Shown in pieces: positions 51,890-60,282 of a stretch of DNA of 61,199 nucleotides; position 1 is the first letter of the stretch; every line of letters begins with the position of its first letter. The stretch is from Singulisphaera sp. GP187 (GTDB taxonomy: Bacteria; Planctomycetota; Planctomycetia; Gemmatales; Gemmataceae), in the NCBI GenBank assembly GCA_945905925.1, contig CAMDQN010000023.1, positions 1 to 61,199 on the forward strand. Reading direction: 5' to 3'. Under the pieces are notes generated by a model. That model had not been told where the DNA came from and searched no databases. It saw only the letters and a list, made by a program, of their open reading frames with translations. Both the position numbers and the translations under genes were made by a program.

Positions 51890-53275
51890 ATGCACCTTGA
51901 TCGTCGCGACTTTTTTTGGTCCGCATCCGCTCTTGGTGCGATGGCCGCACTACACCAGTTCGGCGGTGCGAAGCCGCACCACGCGCCGAAGGCGAAACGC
52001 GCGATTCAGATTTCGCTCGTCGGCGGGATGAGCCACATCGACTCGTTCGACCACAAACCCGAACTCACGAAGCGCCACGGCAAGCCGCTCGGCAGCGACA
52101 CCAAGCCGGACGTGTTCTTCGGGCAGGTCGGGCTATTGCGAAAACCGGACTGGGAGTTCAAGCAGCGCGGCAAATCCGGGCTGTGGGTGTCGGACCTGTT
52201 CCCGCACATCGCGGGCGTCGCGGACGAACTCACCGTTATCAACTCGATGACCGCGGACAGCGCGAACCACACGCCGGCGCTGTTCGTGCAGAACAGCGGG
52301 TTCCAGTTCAACGGCTACCCGGCGCTCGGCTCGTGGCTCAGTTACGGACTGGGCAGCGAAGCCGACGACCTGCCCGCGTTTGTGGTGCTGCCGGACGGGC
52401 GCGGCGAAGCGAACGGGGCCGCGAGCAACTGGTCGAACGGCTTCCTCCCGGCGCAGCATCAGGGCGTCGTGTTCCGCGGCGGTGACTCGCCCGTGCGCGA
52501 TCTGTTCCCTGAGAAAGCGATTCCCGCAGGTGAAGAGAAGGACTCGCGCGCGGCACTGGAAAAGCTCAACCAGATGCACCTCGAACGCAGCGGAAGTGAG
52601 GGCGTGCTCGCGGCGCGGATGCAGAGTTACGCGATCGCGGCGAAGATGCAACTCGCGGTACCGGCGGTCGCGGACCTGAGCAAAGAACCGGCGAAGCTGA
52701 AGACACAATACGGCTTCGACGACGCGAAGACGGCCGACTGCGCCCGCCGATGTTTGCTGGCGCGCCGCCTACTTGAGAAGGGCGTACGGTTCGTGCAGGT
52801 GTACTCGGGCGGGCCAATTGCTGGCTCACCGCGCACGAGTTGGGACGCGCACGAGAACGTAAAGGAGAACCACGGCGCCGAAGCCGCACGTATCGACCAA
52901 CCAATTGCGGCACTGATCCAAGACCTGAAGCAAAAAGACATGCTGAAGGATACGCTAGTGATCTTCACGACGGAGTTCGGGCGGACACCGTTCACGCAGA
53001 GCGCCGGGAACGTGGTCGGCATCGGGCGAGACCACAACAAGTACGGTTTCTCATGCTGGCTCGCGGGCGCGGGGTGCAAGTCCGGCATCGCGTTCGGCGC
53101 AACAGACGAGATCGGCTGGAAGGTCGCGGAACACCCGGTCGCGTGGTACGACTTCCACGCGACCGTGCTACATTTGCTCGGCATCGATCACGAAAAACTA
53201 ACGTACTATCACAACGGCATCAAACGCCGGTTGACCAACGTTCACGGTGAAGTGGTGAAGGGCATACTTTCGTAG
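51890..53275 (+). CDS. DUF1501 family secreted protein, GRDHN subtype (461 aa)
   Basis: ATG 51890, 3 nt after the cytochrome gene. The N-terminus LDRRDFFWSASALGAMAALH is Tat-like. Blocks: RAIQISLVGGMSHIDSFDHK, WDAHENVKENHGAEAARID, TEFGRTPFTQSAG, IGRDHNKYGFSCWLAGAGCK and LTNVHGEVVKGILS. The tail (WYDFHATVLHLLGIDHEKLT) is of the DUF1549/DUF1553-associated subtype. Its TAG stop (53273-53275) is part of an inverted-repeat element, so the last codons may have been modified by that insertion. Confidence 0.93.
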   Translation: MHLDRRDFFWSASALGAMAALHQFGGAKPHHAPKAKRAIQISLVGGMSHIDSFDHKPELTKRHGKPLGSDTKPDVFFGQVGLLRKPDWEFKQRGKSGLWVSDLFPHIAGVADELTVINSMTADSANHTPALFVQNSGFQFNGYPALGSWLSYGLGSEADDLPAFVVLPDGRGEANGAASNWSNGFLPAQHQGVVFRGGDSPVRDLFPEKAIPAGEEKDSRAALEKLNQMHLERSGSEGVLAARMQSYAIAAKMQLAVPAVADLSKEPAKLKTQYGFDDAKTADCARRCLLARRLLEKGVRFVQVYSGGPIAGSPRTSWDAHENVKENHGAEAARIDQPIAALIQDLKQKDMLKDTLVIFTTEFGRTPFTQSAGNVVGIGRDHNKYGFSCWLAGAGCKSGIAFGATDEIGWKVAEHPVAWYDFHATVLHLLGIDHEKLTYYHNGIKRRLTNVHGEVVKGILS

Positions 53276-53345
53276 GGTACTGCCCACCGTGCTGTGCGCC
53301 TCGCTCAACCGACGCGCGAAGCGCGGTGGGCAGTGCCCACCCTAC
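53272..53345. repeat. REP/MITE-like inverted-repeat element (74 bp)
   Basis: It begins GTAGGGTACTGCCCACCG and ends CGGTGGGCAGTGCCCACCC followed by TAC. The arms pair, and the right arm is itself palindromic (GGTGGGCAGTGCCCACC). It overlaps the DUF1501 stop codon on the left and touches the end of the minus-strand hydrolase remnant on the right (stop at 53353-53355). Elements with this GGTGGGCA-TGCCCACC core are typical of dispersed bacterial repeats. Confidence 0.7.
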
Positions 53346-53352
53346 AAGACGT

Positions 53353-53721
53353 TCACTTTACCACACCCACGGTAATGCGCGACGGGTGTTCGCTGTCGCG
53401 ATACACCTTGTGCGTTTGCTTCTTGAAATCGCTCGCGTCCGCTTTGTAGATGTGGCAGAACGTTTGCGGGTTGCGGTCCACCAGCGGGAACCACGTCGAT
53501 TGCACCTGCACCATCAACCGGTGCCCCGGGCGCAGCGTGTGATACACGTCCGGCATCACGAACTTCACCTTCGTCACTTCGCCGGGCTTGAACGCCTCCG
53601 GCTTGTCGAAGCCGTTGCGGAACTTGCCGCGGAACGGTTCGCCGCGAACGAGCTGCTGGTAGCCGCGCATCTTCACGCCGGTTGGGTTCGGGTCTGGGTC
53701 CGAGGCGTCGTCGGGACAGGG
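53353..53721 (-). pseudogene. CocE/NonD (X-Pro dipeptidyl-peptidase-like) hydrolase, C-terminal fragment
   Basis: About 122 residues from CPDDASDPDPNPTGVKMRGY through QQLVRGEPFRGKFRNGFDKP, VTKVKFVMPDVYHTLRPGHR and LMVQVQSTWFPLVDRNPQTF to VGVVK. This is the C-terminal jelly-roll domain of CocE/NonD hydrolases (secreted acyl- or peptide-cleaving enzymes). The whole alpha/beta-hydrolase domain, with the catalytic Ser, is missing. Similarity stops exactly where a ~135-bp inverted-repeat element begins, so an insertion or deletion event there removed the 5' part. An ATG at 53769 within the element could give a meaningless fusion. Confidence 0.8.
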
Positions 53722-53852
53722 CCAACGCGTATTCGTTTCGCCTGGATTTTCAGGGTTTTCAGCACACATTGCTGTCGAAAAGTACCCTTTTCACAGTGGC
53801 CAACTTCACGAAACCCTGGGATTTCCAGCGATTTAATACGCGTTGGCCCTGG
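53717..53852. repeat. Inverted-repeat element, about 135 bp (candidate MITE)
   Basis: GGGCCAACGCGTATT at 53719-53733 is perfectly repeated in inverse at 53835-53849, and similarity continues inward (CCTGGATTTTCAGGGTTTTC against GCTGGAAATCCCAGGGTTTC), giving arms of roughly 40 bp with small gaps. The centre codes for nothing. It lies between the truncated hydrolase and the end of the ABC operon. Confidence 0.7.
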
Positions 53853-53863
53853 AGAGGATCCCC

Positions 53864-53875
53864 GGAGGGACCTCC
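53864..53875 (-). terminator. Short hairpin downstream of the sugar ABC operon, possible terminator
   Basis: GGAGG, GA, CCTCC, about 30 bp past the stop of the permease gene on the minus strand. The stem is GC-only and short and is not followed by a T-run, so this is a weak call. Confidence 0.3.
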
Positions 53876-53904
53876 CTCCCAGACCATGTTTCGGGAATGG
53901 CAGC

Positions 53905-55257
53905 TCAACGGGGGGCGGGCCCCTTGCCCCCGGGCCATCCGCGGTGTCGGATCTTATCGAGTAGCACGGCCCCGAGGATCACACTACCCAGGACGACCTT
54001 TTGGGTGTAACTTTCGACGTTGGTGAGGTTCATACCGTTCTGGATGACGGCGATCGTGAACGCACCGATCAGCGTGCCGAACATCTTCCCTTCACCCCCA
54101 CTCAGGCTGGTTCCGCCGACCACGACCGCGGCGATCACGTACAACTCGTACATGTTGCCGTACGTCGCCGAGCCGCTCTTGAGCTGCGACGCCATGATCA
54201 CCCCGCCGAGCCCCGCCAGCGCTGCACTTGCGACGTACGCGCACAGCAGCACCCTTTGGACCGGAACGCCGGACAACCGGGCTGCCTCGCGATTTCCGCC
54301 GACGGCGTAGAGGTGCCGGCCGAGCCGCATCCGGGACATCACCACGTGCGCGACGCCGTACAGGAGGACCATGAGGAGGACCGCGTTGGGGATCTTCCAC
54401 AGCCCTTCGCCCCGTCCGAGCACCACGAAGGACTCGGGCAGTTGATAAATCGACTGACCGGCCGCGAGGATGTACGCCAGTCCGCTCCCGACCAACATCA
54501 CGGCCAGAGTGACGATGAACGGCGGGATGTCGAACGCGGTGATCATCCCGCCCGAAAAGGCTCCGATCAGGCCACAGATCAACACCGCCGCGAGACCGGC
54601 CAGAAGCATGCCGGACGCGGACGCCTGCTCGGCCCCCGCGTAATCACGAATGAACCGCGTGGTCAGGACCGCCGACAGGGCGAGCAAGCTGCCCACCGAG
54701 AGGTCGATCCCGCCGGTGACGATCACCATCGTCACCCCGATCGCGATGATCGCGATCACGGCGATCTGATTGGCGATGTTGACGAGGTTCTCCGACTTCA
54801 AAAAGTTGGGCCACTTCTGGGTGGCCGGTTGCACGACCTTCGGATCGCCGAGCGCCGGGAAGTCGGTCTTCAGGTCCGCGAACACCAGCCACGCCGCCGA
54901 CTCGCGCGTGCAGGCGATTACGTCCAACTTGTCCCCGGCCGCGGCGAACTTTTGGAGCGCCGCCCGCGCGTCCTTCGGTTCCCCTTTCACAACCGCCACG
55001 ACCTTCACATCGGTGGCCGCGAGTGCCTCTTCGAGTTTGCTCGCGAACAGCGCGTCGTCCGCTTGCTCGCGGACGACGATCAGCACGCGCGGGGCCGTTC
55101 CGGCTTTTGACGTGATTGCCGTTGCGACCTGCCGGGCCGCCGCTTCGCCGGTCGGGGACTGCTCGCTCATGGTCGCGACGCTGAAGAACACGCACAGCAG
55201 AGCCAGCACGAAGATCATGCCGTAGTCGGCCAGGAAACGGGACGGGGTGCGTGCCAT
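53905..55257 (-). CDS. Sugar-type ABC transporter permease (RbsC-like) with a soluble N-terminal insertion (450 aa)
   Basis: Inner-membrane permease of the ribose/xylose-type importers (BPD_transp_2). Start ATG 55257. TM1 lies at residues about 13-30 (MIFVLALLCVFFSVATM). Residues about 35-140 are soluble and rich in charged residues (APRVLIVVREQADDALFASK, VKVVAVVKGEPKDARAALQK), an insertion not normal for the family, whose members are about 320-350 residues. Normal permease sequence resumes at PNFLKSENLVNIANQ, with ITGGIDLSVGS-type VTGGIDLSVGSLLALSAV, and YAVGGNREAARLSG near the coupling loop. It lies 13 nt after the ATPase gene; last gene of the operon. Confidence 0.92.
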   Translation of the reverse strand: MARTPSRFLADYGMIFVLALLCVFFSVATMSEQSPTGEAAARQVATAITSKAGTAPRVLIVVREQADDALFASKLEEALAATDVKVVAVVKGEPKDARAALQKFAAAGDKLDVIACTRESAAWLVFADLKTDFPALGDPKVVQPATQKWPNFLKSENLVNIANQIAVIAIIAIGVTMVIVTGGIDLSVGSLLALSAVLTTRFIRDYAGAEQASASGMLLAGLAAVLICGLIGAFSGGMITAFDIPPFIVTLAVMLVGSGLAYILAAGQSIYQLPESFVVLGRGEGLWKIPNAVLLMVLLYGVAHVVMSRMRLGRHLYAVGGNREAARLSGVPVQRVLLCAYVASAALAGLGGVIMASQLKSGSATYGNMYELYVIAAVVVGGTSLSGGEGKMFGTLIGAFTIAVIQNGMNLTNVESYTQKVVLGSVILGAVLLDKIRHRGWPGGKGPAPR

Positions 55258-55270
55258 CGGTTCCCTCCGT

Positions 55271-56761
55271 TTACGCGATCGCGAGCTTCATGATCTGTTC
55301 CTGTGTCGCGCCGCGGGCGTCCGCGATCTCTCCGGTCACGCGCCCCTCGTGCAGAACAAGGATCCGATCGGCCATTCCGAGCACTTCGGGCAGTTCGGAA
55401 CTGATCATGACGAGCGCCTTCCCCTGCGCGGCGAGTTCGTTCATTAGCAGGTAGATCTCGTATCTCGCGCCCACGTCGATGCCCCGCGTCGGCTCGTCGA
55501 AGATCAGAACGTCGCAGTCGCGCGCCAGCCATTTCGCCAGCACGACCTTCTGCTGGTTCCCCCCCGACAGTGTACCGGCGCGCTGCTCGCTACCAGCGGT
55601 TTTGATCCGCAGCGCCTCCGTGTACCGCGCGAACTCCTCGCGCTCGCGCCGGAGCCGCACGAAGCCCCAGCGCGAGAGCCAGTTCAGGTTCGGCAGCCCG
55701 AAGTTCTCGCGGACGGAGTGCCCGAGAACGAGCCCTTGCAACTTGCGGTCCTCGGTGAGCAAACCGATTCCGGCGGCGATTGCGTCGCGCGGCGACCGGA
55801 TCGTCAGCACGCGGCGGTCGAGCCGGATCTCCCCCGCGTCGCGGGGGTCGGCTCCGAAGATCAGCCGCGCGGTCTCCGTTCGGCCGGCCCCGACCAGTCC
55901 GGTCAGCGCCAGGATCTCGCCGCGCCGAACGGAGAACGACACGTCGCGCACCGCGCGGCCGCGCCGCAAGCCGGAAACTTCCAACCGCGGCTGACCGATT
56001 GGGGTCGAACGCTTCGGAAACTCGGCGCTCAGTTCGCGTCCGACCATCAACTCGATCAGATCCTGTCGCGCGACTTGTGCGATCGGGCGTTCGCCGACAT
56101 TCGTGCCGTCGCGGAGCACCGTCACGCGGTCGGCCACCGCGAAGATTTCGTCCAGCCGGTGACTGATGTAGATGACACCGATTCCCTGTCGTTTCAGTTC
56201 CTCGATAATCGCGAACAGTCGGGTGACTTCGTGCGACGTTAGGGCCGCACTGGGTTCGTCCATGACGATGATGCGTGCGTGAAGCGCGAGCGCCTTCGCG
56301 ATCTCAACGAGTTGCTGTTGGGCCGTCGTCAGCCGCCGGCACGGGGCGTCGAGATCCACCTCGACCCCGAGGCGGCGAAACAGGTCGGCCGCGCGGGATC
56401 GTTCCTGCGCGTGCGAGATGAACCCCGCGCGGGTCGGCTCCTGTCCCAGGAAGATATTTTCAGCGGCGGTCAGACCGGGGACGAGGTTAAACTCTTGATA
56501 AATGACCGCGACGCCCGCCCGGTGCGAGTCGAGCGGGCGAACAAAGTGCCGCGGAACGCCGTCGATCTCGATCGCCCCGGCGTCGGCCCGGACCGCGCCG
56601 CCGAGCACCTTCATCAGCGTGCTCTTCCCGGCGCCGTTCTCGCCGAGCAGCGCCAGAACCTCGCCCGCATTCAGCGCGAGATCGACGCCGCGTAGCGCCC
56701 GCACGCCGGGAAACGACTTCACGATGCCGCGCATGGCCAGCAGCGGTGCGCGTGGTGTCAT
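55271..56761 (-). CDS. Sugar-type ABC transporter ATP-binding protein, two ABC domains (RbsA-like, 496 aa)
   Basis: Two fused ATPase domains, as in ribose/galactose/xylose importers. The N-terminal domain has Walker A GENGAGKST at 40-48, a relaxed signature LTTAQQQLVEIAKAL and Walker B IIVMDEPSAAL. The C-terminal domain has the usual degenerate Walker A LTGLVGAGRTETARLIFG, signature LSGGNQQKVVLAKWLARD and Walker B VLIFDEPTRGIDVGA. The length is typical. Its ATG overlaps the stop of the AroE-family gene by 4 nt (ATGA), so import and that dehydrogenase are co-expressed. It powers uptake with the permease at 53905-55257 and the binding protein at 57651-58628. Confidence 0.95.
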   Translation of the reverse strand: MTPRAPLLAMRGIVKSFPGVRALRGVDLALNAGEVLALLGENGAGKSTLMKVLGGAVRADAGAIEIDGVPRHFVRPLDSHRAGVAVIYQEFNLVPGLTAAENIFLGQEPTRAGFISHAQERSRAADLFRRLGVEVDLDAPCRRLTTAQQQLVEIAKALALHARIIVMDEPSAALTSHEVTRLFAIIEELKRQGIGVIYISHRLDEIFAVADRVTVLRDGTNVGERPIAQVARQDLIELMVGRELSAEFPKRSTPIGQPRLEVSGLRRGRAVRDVSFSVRRGEILALTGLVGAGRTETARLIFGADPRDAGEIRLDRRVLTIRSPRDAIAAGIGLLTEDRKLQGLVLGHSVRENFGLPNLNWLSRWGFVRLRREREEFARYTEALRIKTAGSEQRAGTLSGGNQQKVVLAKWLARDCDVLIFDEPTRGIDVGARYEIYLLMNELAAQGKALVMISSELPEVLGMADRILVLHEGRVTGEIADARGATQEQIMKLAIA

Positions 56762-57612
56762 AGTCTCAGTGCCCGTTCCAGTGCCGTCCGCATCACCGTC
56801 GCATCCGGCTCGATGCCGGTCCAGTACTCCACGCCGACGACCCCCTGGTTGACCAGCATTCCTAACCCGTCGAGCGTTGTGGCCCCACGCTCCGCTGCGT
56901 CGCGCATCAAACGCGTGTGCGGTGGGTTGGGGATTACGTCCGCGACGACCATCCCGGGCTTCAACGAGCCGACATCCAAACTCAACCGCGCCTCAGCGTC
57001 ATAGAGCCCGATCGAGGTCGCGTTGATCACCACGTCGGCCCCTGCGGGGATCACATAGTCCCCGCGCCACACGACCAGTTCCGCATCGAGCTTCAGTTTG
57101 CTCCGGAGCAGTTCGACCAGTTCCCCGCCGCGCGGTTCCGAGCGGTTCACCACGGTAATCTTCCGGACCCCGGCCAAGCCCAACTCGACGGCGATCGCAC
57201 GCGCGGCACCGCCGGCCCCGAATATCACCACCGATTTGCCCTGCGGGTGGGTGACCGACCGCAGCGATTTGAGAAACCCTTTGCCGTCCGTGTTCTCGCC
57301 TATCAACTTGTCGCCGCGACGCACGACACAGTTGACGGCTCCCATCACGGCAGCGGATTCGCCCAGTCCGTCGAGGTGCGAAATGACCGTGACCTTGTGT
57401 GGCAGACTGCAATTAAAGCCGCGAAAGCCCAGCGCGTGCGCGCCCCGGACGGCAGCCCCCAGGTCTTCCGGTGCCACCTCCATGTTGATGTAGCGCCAGT
57501 GCAATCCGTGATGACCGAACGCCGCCTCGATCATCGCCACCGTCGGGTTCCCCGCAGCCCCCTGCGACATCGATCCGACCAGTTCGTGCAAGAAAGTCGG
57601 TTGGCCGCTCAT
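56758..57612 (-). CDS. AroE-family (shikimate/quinate-type) dehydrogenase (284 aa)
   Basis: The fold is clear: FNCSLPHKVTVISHL (catalytic Lys), MGAVNCVV, GENTDGKGF (catalytic Asp), Rossmann loop GAGGAARAIAVELG, cofactor-specificity region NRSEPRG, INATSIGLYD and GLGMLVNQGVVG. Canonical shikimate dehydrogenases start with a substrate-binding SxS-P segment; here it reads VGSMSQGAAGNPTVAMIEAAF-like sequence with that pattern changed. NR at the end of beta2 suggests NADP preference. Being locked inside a sugar ABC operon, it may oxidise an imported polyol or cyclitol-like compound instead of serving aromatic amino acid synthesis. Start ATG 57612; 38 nt after the binding-protein gene. Confidence 0.88.
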   Translation of the reverse strand: MSGQPTFLHELVGSMSQGAAGNPTVAMIEAAFGHHGLHWRYINMEVAPEDLGAAVRGAHALGFRGFNCSLPHKVTVISHLDGLGESAAVMGAVNCVVRRGDKLIGENTDGKGFLKSLRSVTHPQGKSVVIFGAGGAARAIAVELGLAGVRKITVVNRSEPRGGELVELLRSKLKLDAELVVWRGDYVIPAGADVVINATSIGLYDAEARLSLDVGSLKPGMVVADVIPNPPHTRLMRDAAERGATTLDGLGMLVNQGVVGVEYWTGIEPDATVMRTALERALRL

Positions 57613-57650
57613 AAGTTTCGACTCCGCAACCGGGGACGCGAAGGTGGTGA

Positions 57651-58628
57651 TTACTTGAGCTCGGGATCCGCAAGGCCATCGGCCTTGCGGTATAACCGAG
57701 TCGGAATCAACATCTGGGGCGGGAGTGTCTCACCCTTCGAGTATTTCACGATGGCCGTGACGATTTCGACGCCCATCTTGTCGGGGAACTGAATCGGGTC
57801 TGCATAGATTTTGCCTTCCTTGATGGCCTGCTTCCCTTCCGGCTGACCGTCGAAACCGACGATCAAGACCTTATCGGTTTTGCGGGCCTTCTCGAGTGCG
57901 GCCCGCGCGCCCAGCGCGGCGGGATCGTTGATCGCGAAGATGCCGCGCAAATCGGCGTGCGCCTGTAGTGCGTCCTCGGCGGCCTTGTAGCCCATGTCTT
58001 TCGCGGCGCCGCTCTCGAGTTCGATCGCCATGTCGATCTTTGCTTTTGCCGTTTTGTTGTGGGCGTCGATGACCTCACGGAAGCCCTTCACGCGGAGTTG
58101 GCACGATTCCGCCTGCTTGAAGTGCAGGATCGCGACCTTCCCCCCGGCCTCGCCGAGCGCCTCGATCATCGCGCGACCGGCCTCTTTGCCGCCGCCGTAG
58201 TTGTCGGTCGCGACTTGTGTGACGATCTTCACCCCAGGCTCGTTACAGGGGATGTCCACGGTGAAGACCGGGATCCCGGCATCGTTTGCTTCTTTTATCA
58301 CGGGGATGATCGCCTTCGAATCGCACGGGCTGAGCACGATCGCGCTCACCTTTTTGACGATGAAGTCTTTGATCTGGTTACTCTGCTTGGCGACGTCTTT
58401 CTCGGCGCTGACCACGATCGTCTCGTAGCCGACCTTCTTCCCCTCGGACGTGATGGTGTCACCGATGACCTTGAAGAAGGGGTTGTCGAGCGTCAGCAGC
58501 GAGACACCGATGGTTCCCTTCGGGGCCGCGGGTGAACCGGACACCGGTTGCGTGGCCTGGTTCGACTTGCCGCATCCGAGCGGGCACGCCACCGCACTCG
58601 CGAGCAGTAACAACAGGATCCGTTTCAT
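57651..58628 (-). CDS. Sugar ABC transporter substrate-binding lipoprotein (RbsB-like, 325 aa)
   Basis: The N-terminus MKRILLLLLASAVACPLGCG is a lipoprotein signal (Cys15 or Cys19). The mature protein is a periplasmic-binding-protein type 1 fold: GTIGVSLLTLDNPFFKVIGD, ISLSPCDSKAII-like VSAIVLSPCDSKAIIPVIKE, VFTVDIPCNEPGVKIVTQVA, DLRGIFAINDPAALGARAAL and VLIVGFDGQPEGKQAIKEGK. The ligand is probably a sugar or polyol; the identity is not readable. Second gene of the operon after the mutarotase-like protein, with a 55-nt gap. Confidence 0.94.
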   Translation of the reverse strand: MKRILLLLLASAVACPLGCGKSNQATQPVSGSPAAPKGTIGVSLLTLDNPFFKVIGDTITSEGKKVGYETIVVSAEKDVAKQSNQIKDFIVKKVSAIVLSPCDSKAIIPVIKEANDAGIPVFTVDIPCNEPGVKIVTQVATDNYGGGKEAGRAMIEALGEAGGKVAILHFKQAESCQLRVKGFREVIDAHNKTAKAKIDMAIELESGAAKDMGYKAAEDALQAHADLRGIFAINDPAALGARAALEKARKTDKVLIVGFDGQPEGKQAIKEGKIYADPIQFPDKMGVEIVTAIVKYSKGETLPPQMLIPTRLYRKADGLADPELK

Positions 58629-58683
58629 GATGGTTCCCTGGAGAGGGGGGCTATTTCGGTCGCGCTCGATGCCGAGAGCGGCG

Positions 58684-59919
58684 TCACAGTTTCCCGGACT
58701 TCAAGAACTCGTGCCGCACCGGCGCGGGCACCCGTTTGCCGGTGGTGGAGACGAAGGTGACTTTCCCAGGAGCAAATTCGAGCGTCTTGACCATCTCGAA
58801 CCCGTCGGGAACCTTCACCACGCCCTGGATGTAATTCACCGTGGTGGGCTTCCCCTCCTTCAGTTCGATCGCGGTCGCGATGCCCTCCTTGGTCAGAACG
58901 TTCGCGCGGGACGAGGCTTTCAACCCGTCGGCGAAGTACGCCGTGACGTCCTCGAGTCCCAGACAGTTGTTCCGGCCGTTCCACGGGTGCCCGTGGCGAC
59001 CGCGGTTCTCGATCCAGAACACCGTGCTGTTGAGCACGGCCGGATCTTTCAGGGAGAACCAGAGATAGCCCGCCTCGGTGAACGTCGCGGTCATCCAAGC
59101 TGGGGCTGTTGTCTTCTCCCACGATTCGTTGAAGAGTTGCACCAGATCGGCGTGCCCCTGTCGAGCGGGGAGCTTCGTGATGTCAGCGTCCGGTTCGCCC
59201 TTCCAGGCGACCGGGACTTTGGTCAACGTCGTCCATTTCGCGCCCGGCAGCAGCGACTGGTACTCGCGCTGCTTCGGGTCACTGAAGGTGCCGGGGTACG
59301 TCATGCCGAAGCGGAACGGACTGGCCGCGAGCCGAACGGTCCCCTCCTTGTCGGGCATCGCGAGTGTGGCGTGGTGGCCGAGCGGCACCGAACCGGTGAA
59401 CCCGTCGATGGTGTGTCGCGAGTAGATCACGTTCTGCGCATCGACCAGTAGTAGTTCCTTGGTCACCCGGCCTTTGCGCACCCGCGTGTCGATCGTCATC
59501 GTGAGCGTGGTCACATCGCCCGCCTTCTTCGTGCCGACGTGCTTCCACTTCGCGCCGACAATCTCGCCGTGCGGCGGGTGCTTCTCGCCGTCGATCTCGT
59601 CCGAATTGCCCCCGAACGGCACGCAGAAGAAGTCGCCCCGCAGTGCGTTCAGAACGGGTGCCGGCATCGTCGCGTGTTTCTCGTCCTGCCACGGGCTAAC
59701 GTAGTAGGGCCGCACCGGCTTGTCGGAGTCGCGGAAGAACGTGACCGGGGCCATGTGCCCGCCCAGTTCGGTGACGGCCAATTCCACTTGCTTCGTCGAA
59801 ACGACGAAGCTCGGTTGCGCGTGAATCGTGCGCGTGTCGGGGTCCGCTGCGAAGCAGGCCGTCGCGACGAGCGAGATGAGCAGACAACAAACGTGAGGGG
59901 CCTTTAGCAGAGACTTCAT
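58684..59919 (-). CDS. Secreted aldose-1-epimerase-like (mutarotase fold) hypothetical protein (411 aa)
   Basis: A signal peptide covers residues 1-24 (KAPHVCCLLISLVATACFA). The mature part is beta-rich and resembles galactose-mutarotase-like proteins: VELAVTELGGHMAPVTFF near the N-terminus, FFCVPFGGNSDEIDGEKHPP, HGEIVGAKW, HTIDGFTGSVPLGHHATLAM and FWIENRGRHGHPW. The HGEIVGA and GHHATLAM histidines are in places compatible with mutarotase catalysis, but I cannot align them confidently. First gene of the sugar ABC operon, so it may equilibrate or bind the sugar outside before import. The promoter should lie in 59920-60030. Confidence 0.75.
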   Translation of the reverse strand: MKSLLKAPHVCCLLISLVATACFAADPDTRTIHAQPSFVVSTKQVELAVTELGGHMAPVTFFRDSDKPVRPYYVSPWQDEKHATMPAPVLNALRGDFFCVPFGGNSDEIDGEKHPPHGEIVGAKWKHVGTKKAGDVTTLTMTIDTRVRKGRVTKELLLVDAQNVIYSRHTIDGFTGSVPLGHHATLAMPDKEGTVRLAASPFRFGMTYPGTFSDPKQREYQSLLPGAKWTTLTKVPVAWKGEPDADITKLPARQGHADLVQLFNESWEKTTAPAWMTATFTEAGYLWFSLKDPAVLNSTVFWIENRGRHGHPWNGRNNCLGLEDVTAYFADGLKASSRANVLTKEGIATAIELKEGKPTTVNYIQGVVKVPDGFEMVKTLEFAPGKVTFVSTTGKRVPAPVRHEFLKSGKL

Positions 59920-60033
59920 GGGAGAGGGTCTCTCGGTGAGCGGTCTTGGGCATAGTATAGGTGGCCGGCCCGGAACGAACTCACGGGATCCCGAGTACTT
60001 TCCAGTTGAGCTGGTGAACGCAGGGCCATCCAG

Positions 60034-60265
60034 TCAGTGGGCCTCGATCCGAAACACCGTGATGAGCCCGTAGCCCTCCTGATGAACCACCGCCCCCGTC
60101 GGGGCGATCGCGCACGCGCTCAACGAGCGCAATCCCGTCCGGTCCGGTTTGACGCGCCGGTTGGCCTTCAACCGGGTGAGCCAATGCCAGCCCAGTTGCT
60201 GGAGGGCCTTGAGGTTCTCCAGGCTGCTGTACCAGCCGTAGAACAGCACCGCGAACCGCGGCGTT
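60034..60265 (-). pseudogene. DDE transposase fragment (IS4/IS701-like)
   Basis: The minus-strand frame reads RFAVLFYGWYSSLENLKALQ, then QLGWHWLTRLKANRRVKPDR and VHQEGYGLITVFRIEAH with a stop at 60034-60036. VLFxxWYSSLxNLK followed by GWHWLTRLKANRRV is the core around the second catalytic region of IS4/IS701-type transposases (with Tyr where Asp or Ser is usual). Both ends of the gene are missing. The rest of 59920-60383 contains no other coding sequence I can support. Confidence 0.7.
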
Positions 60266-60282
60266 CGCGCGGAACAGCGTTG

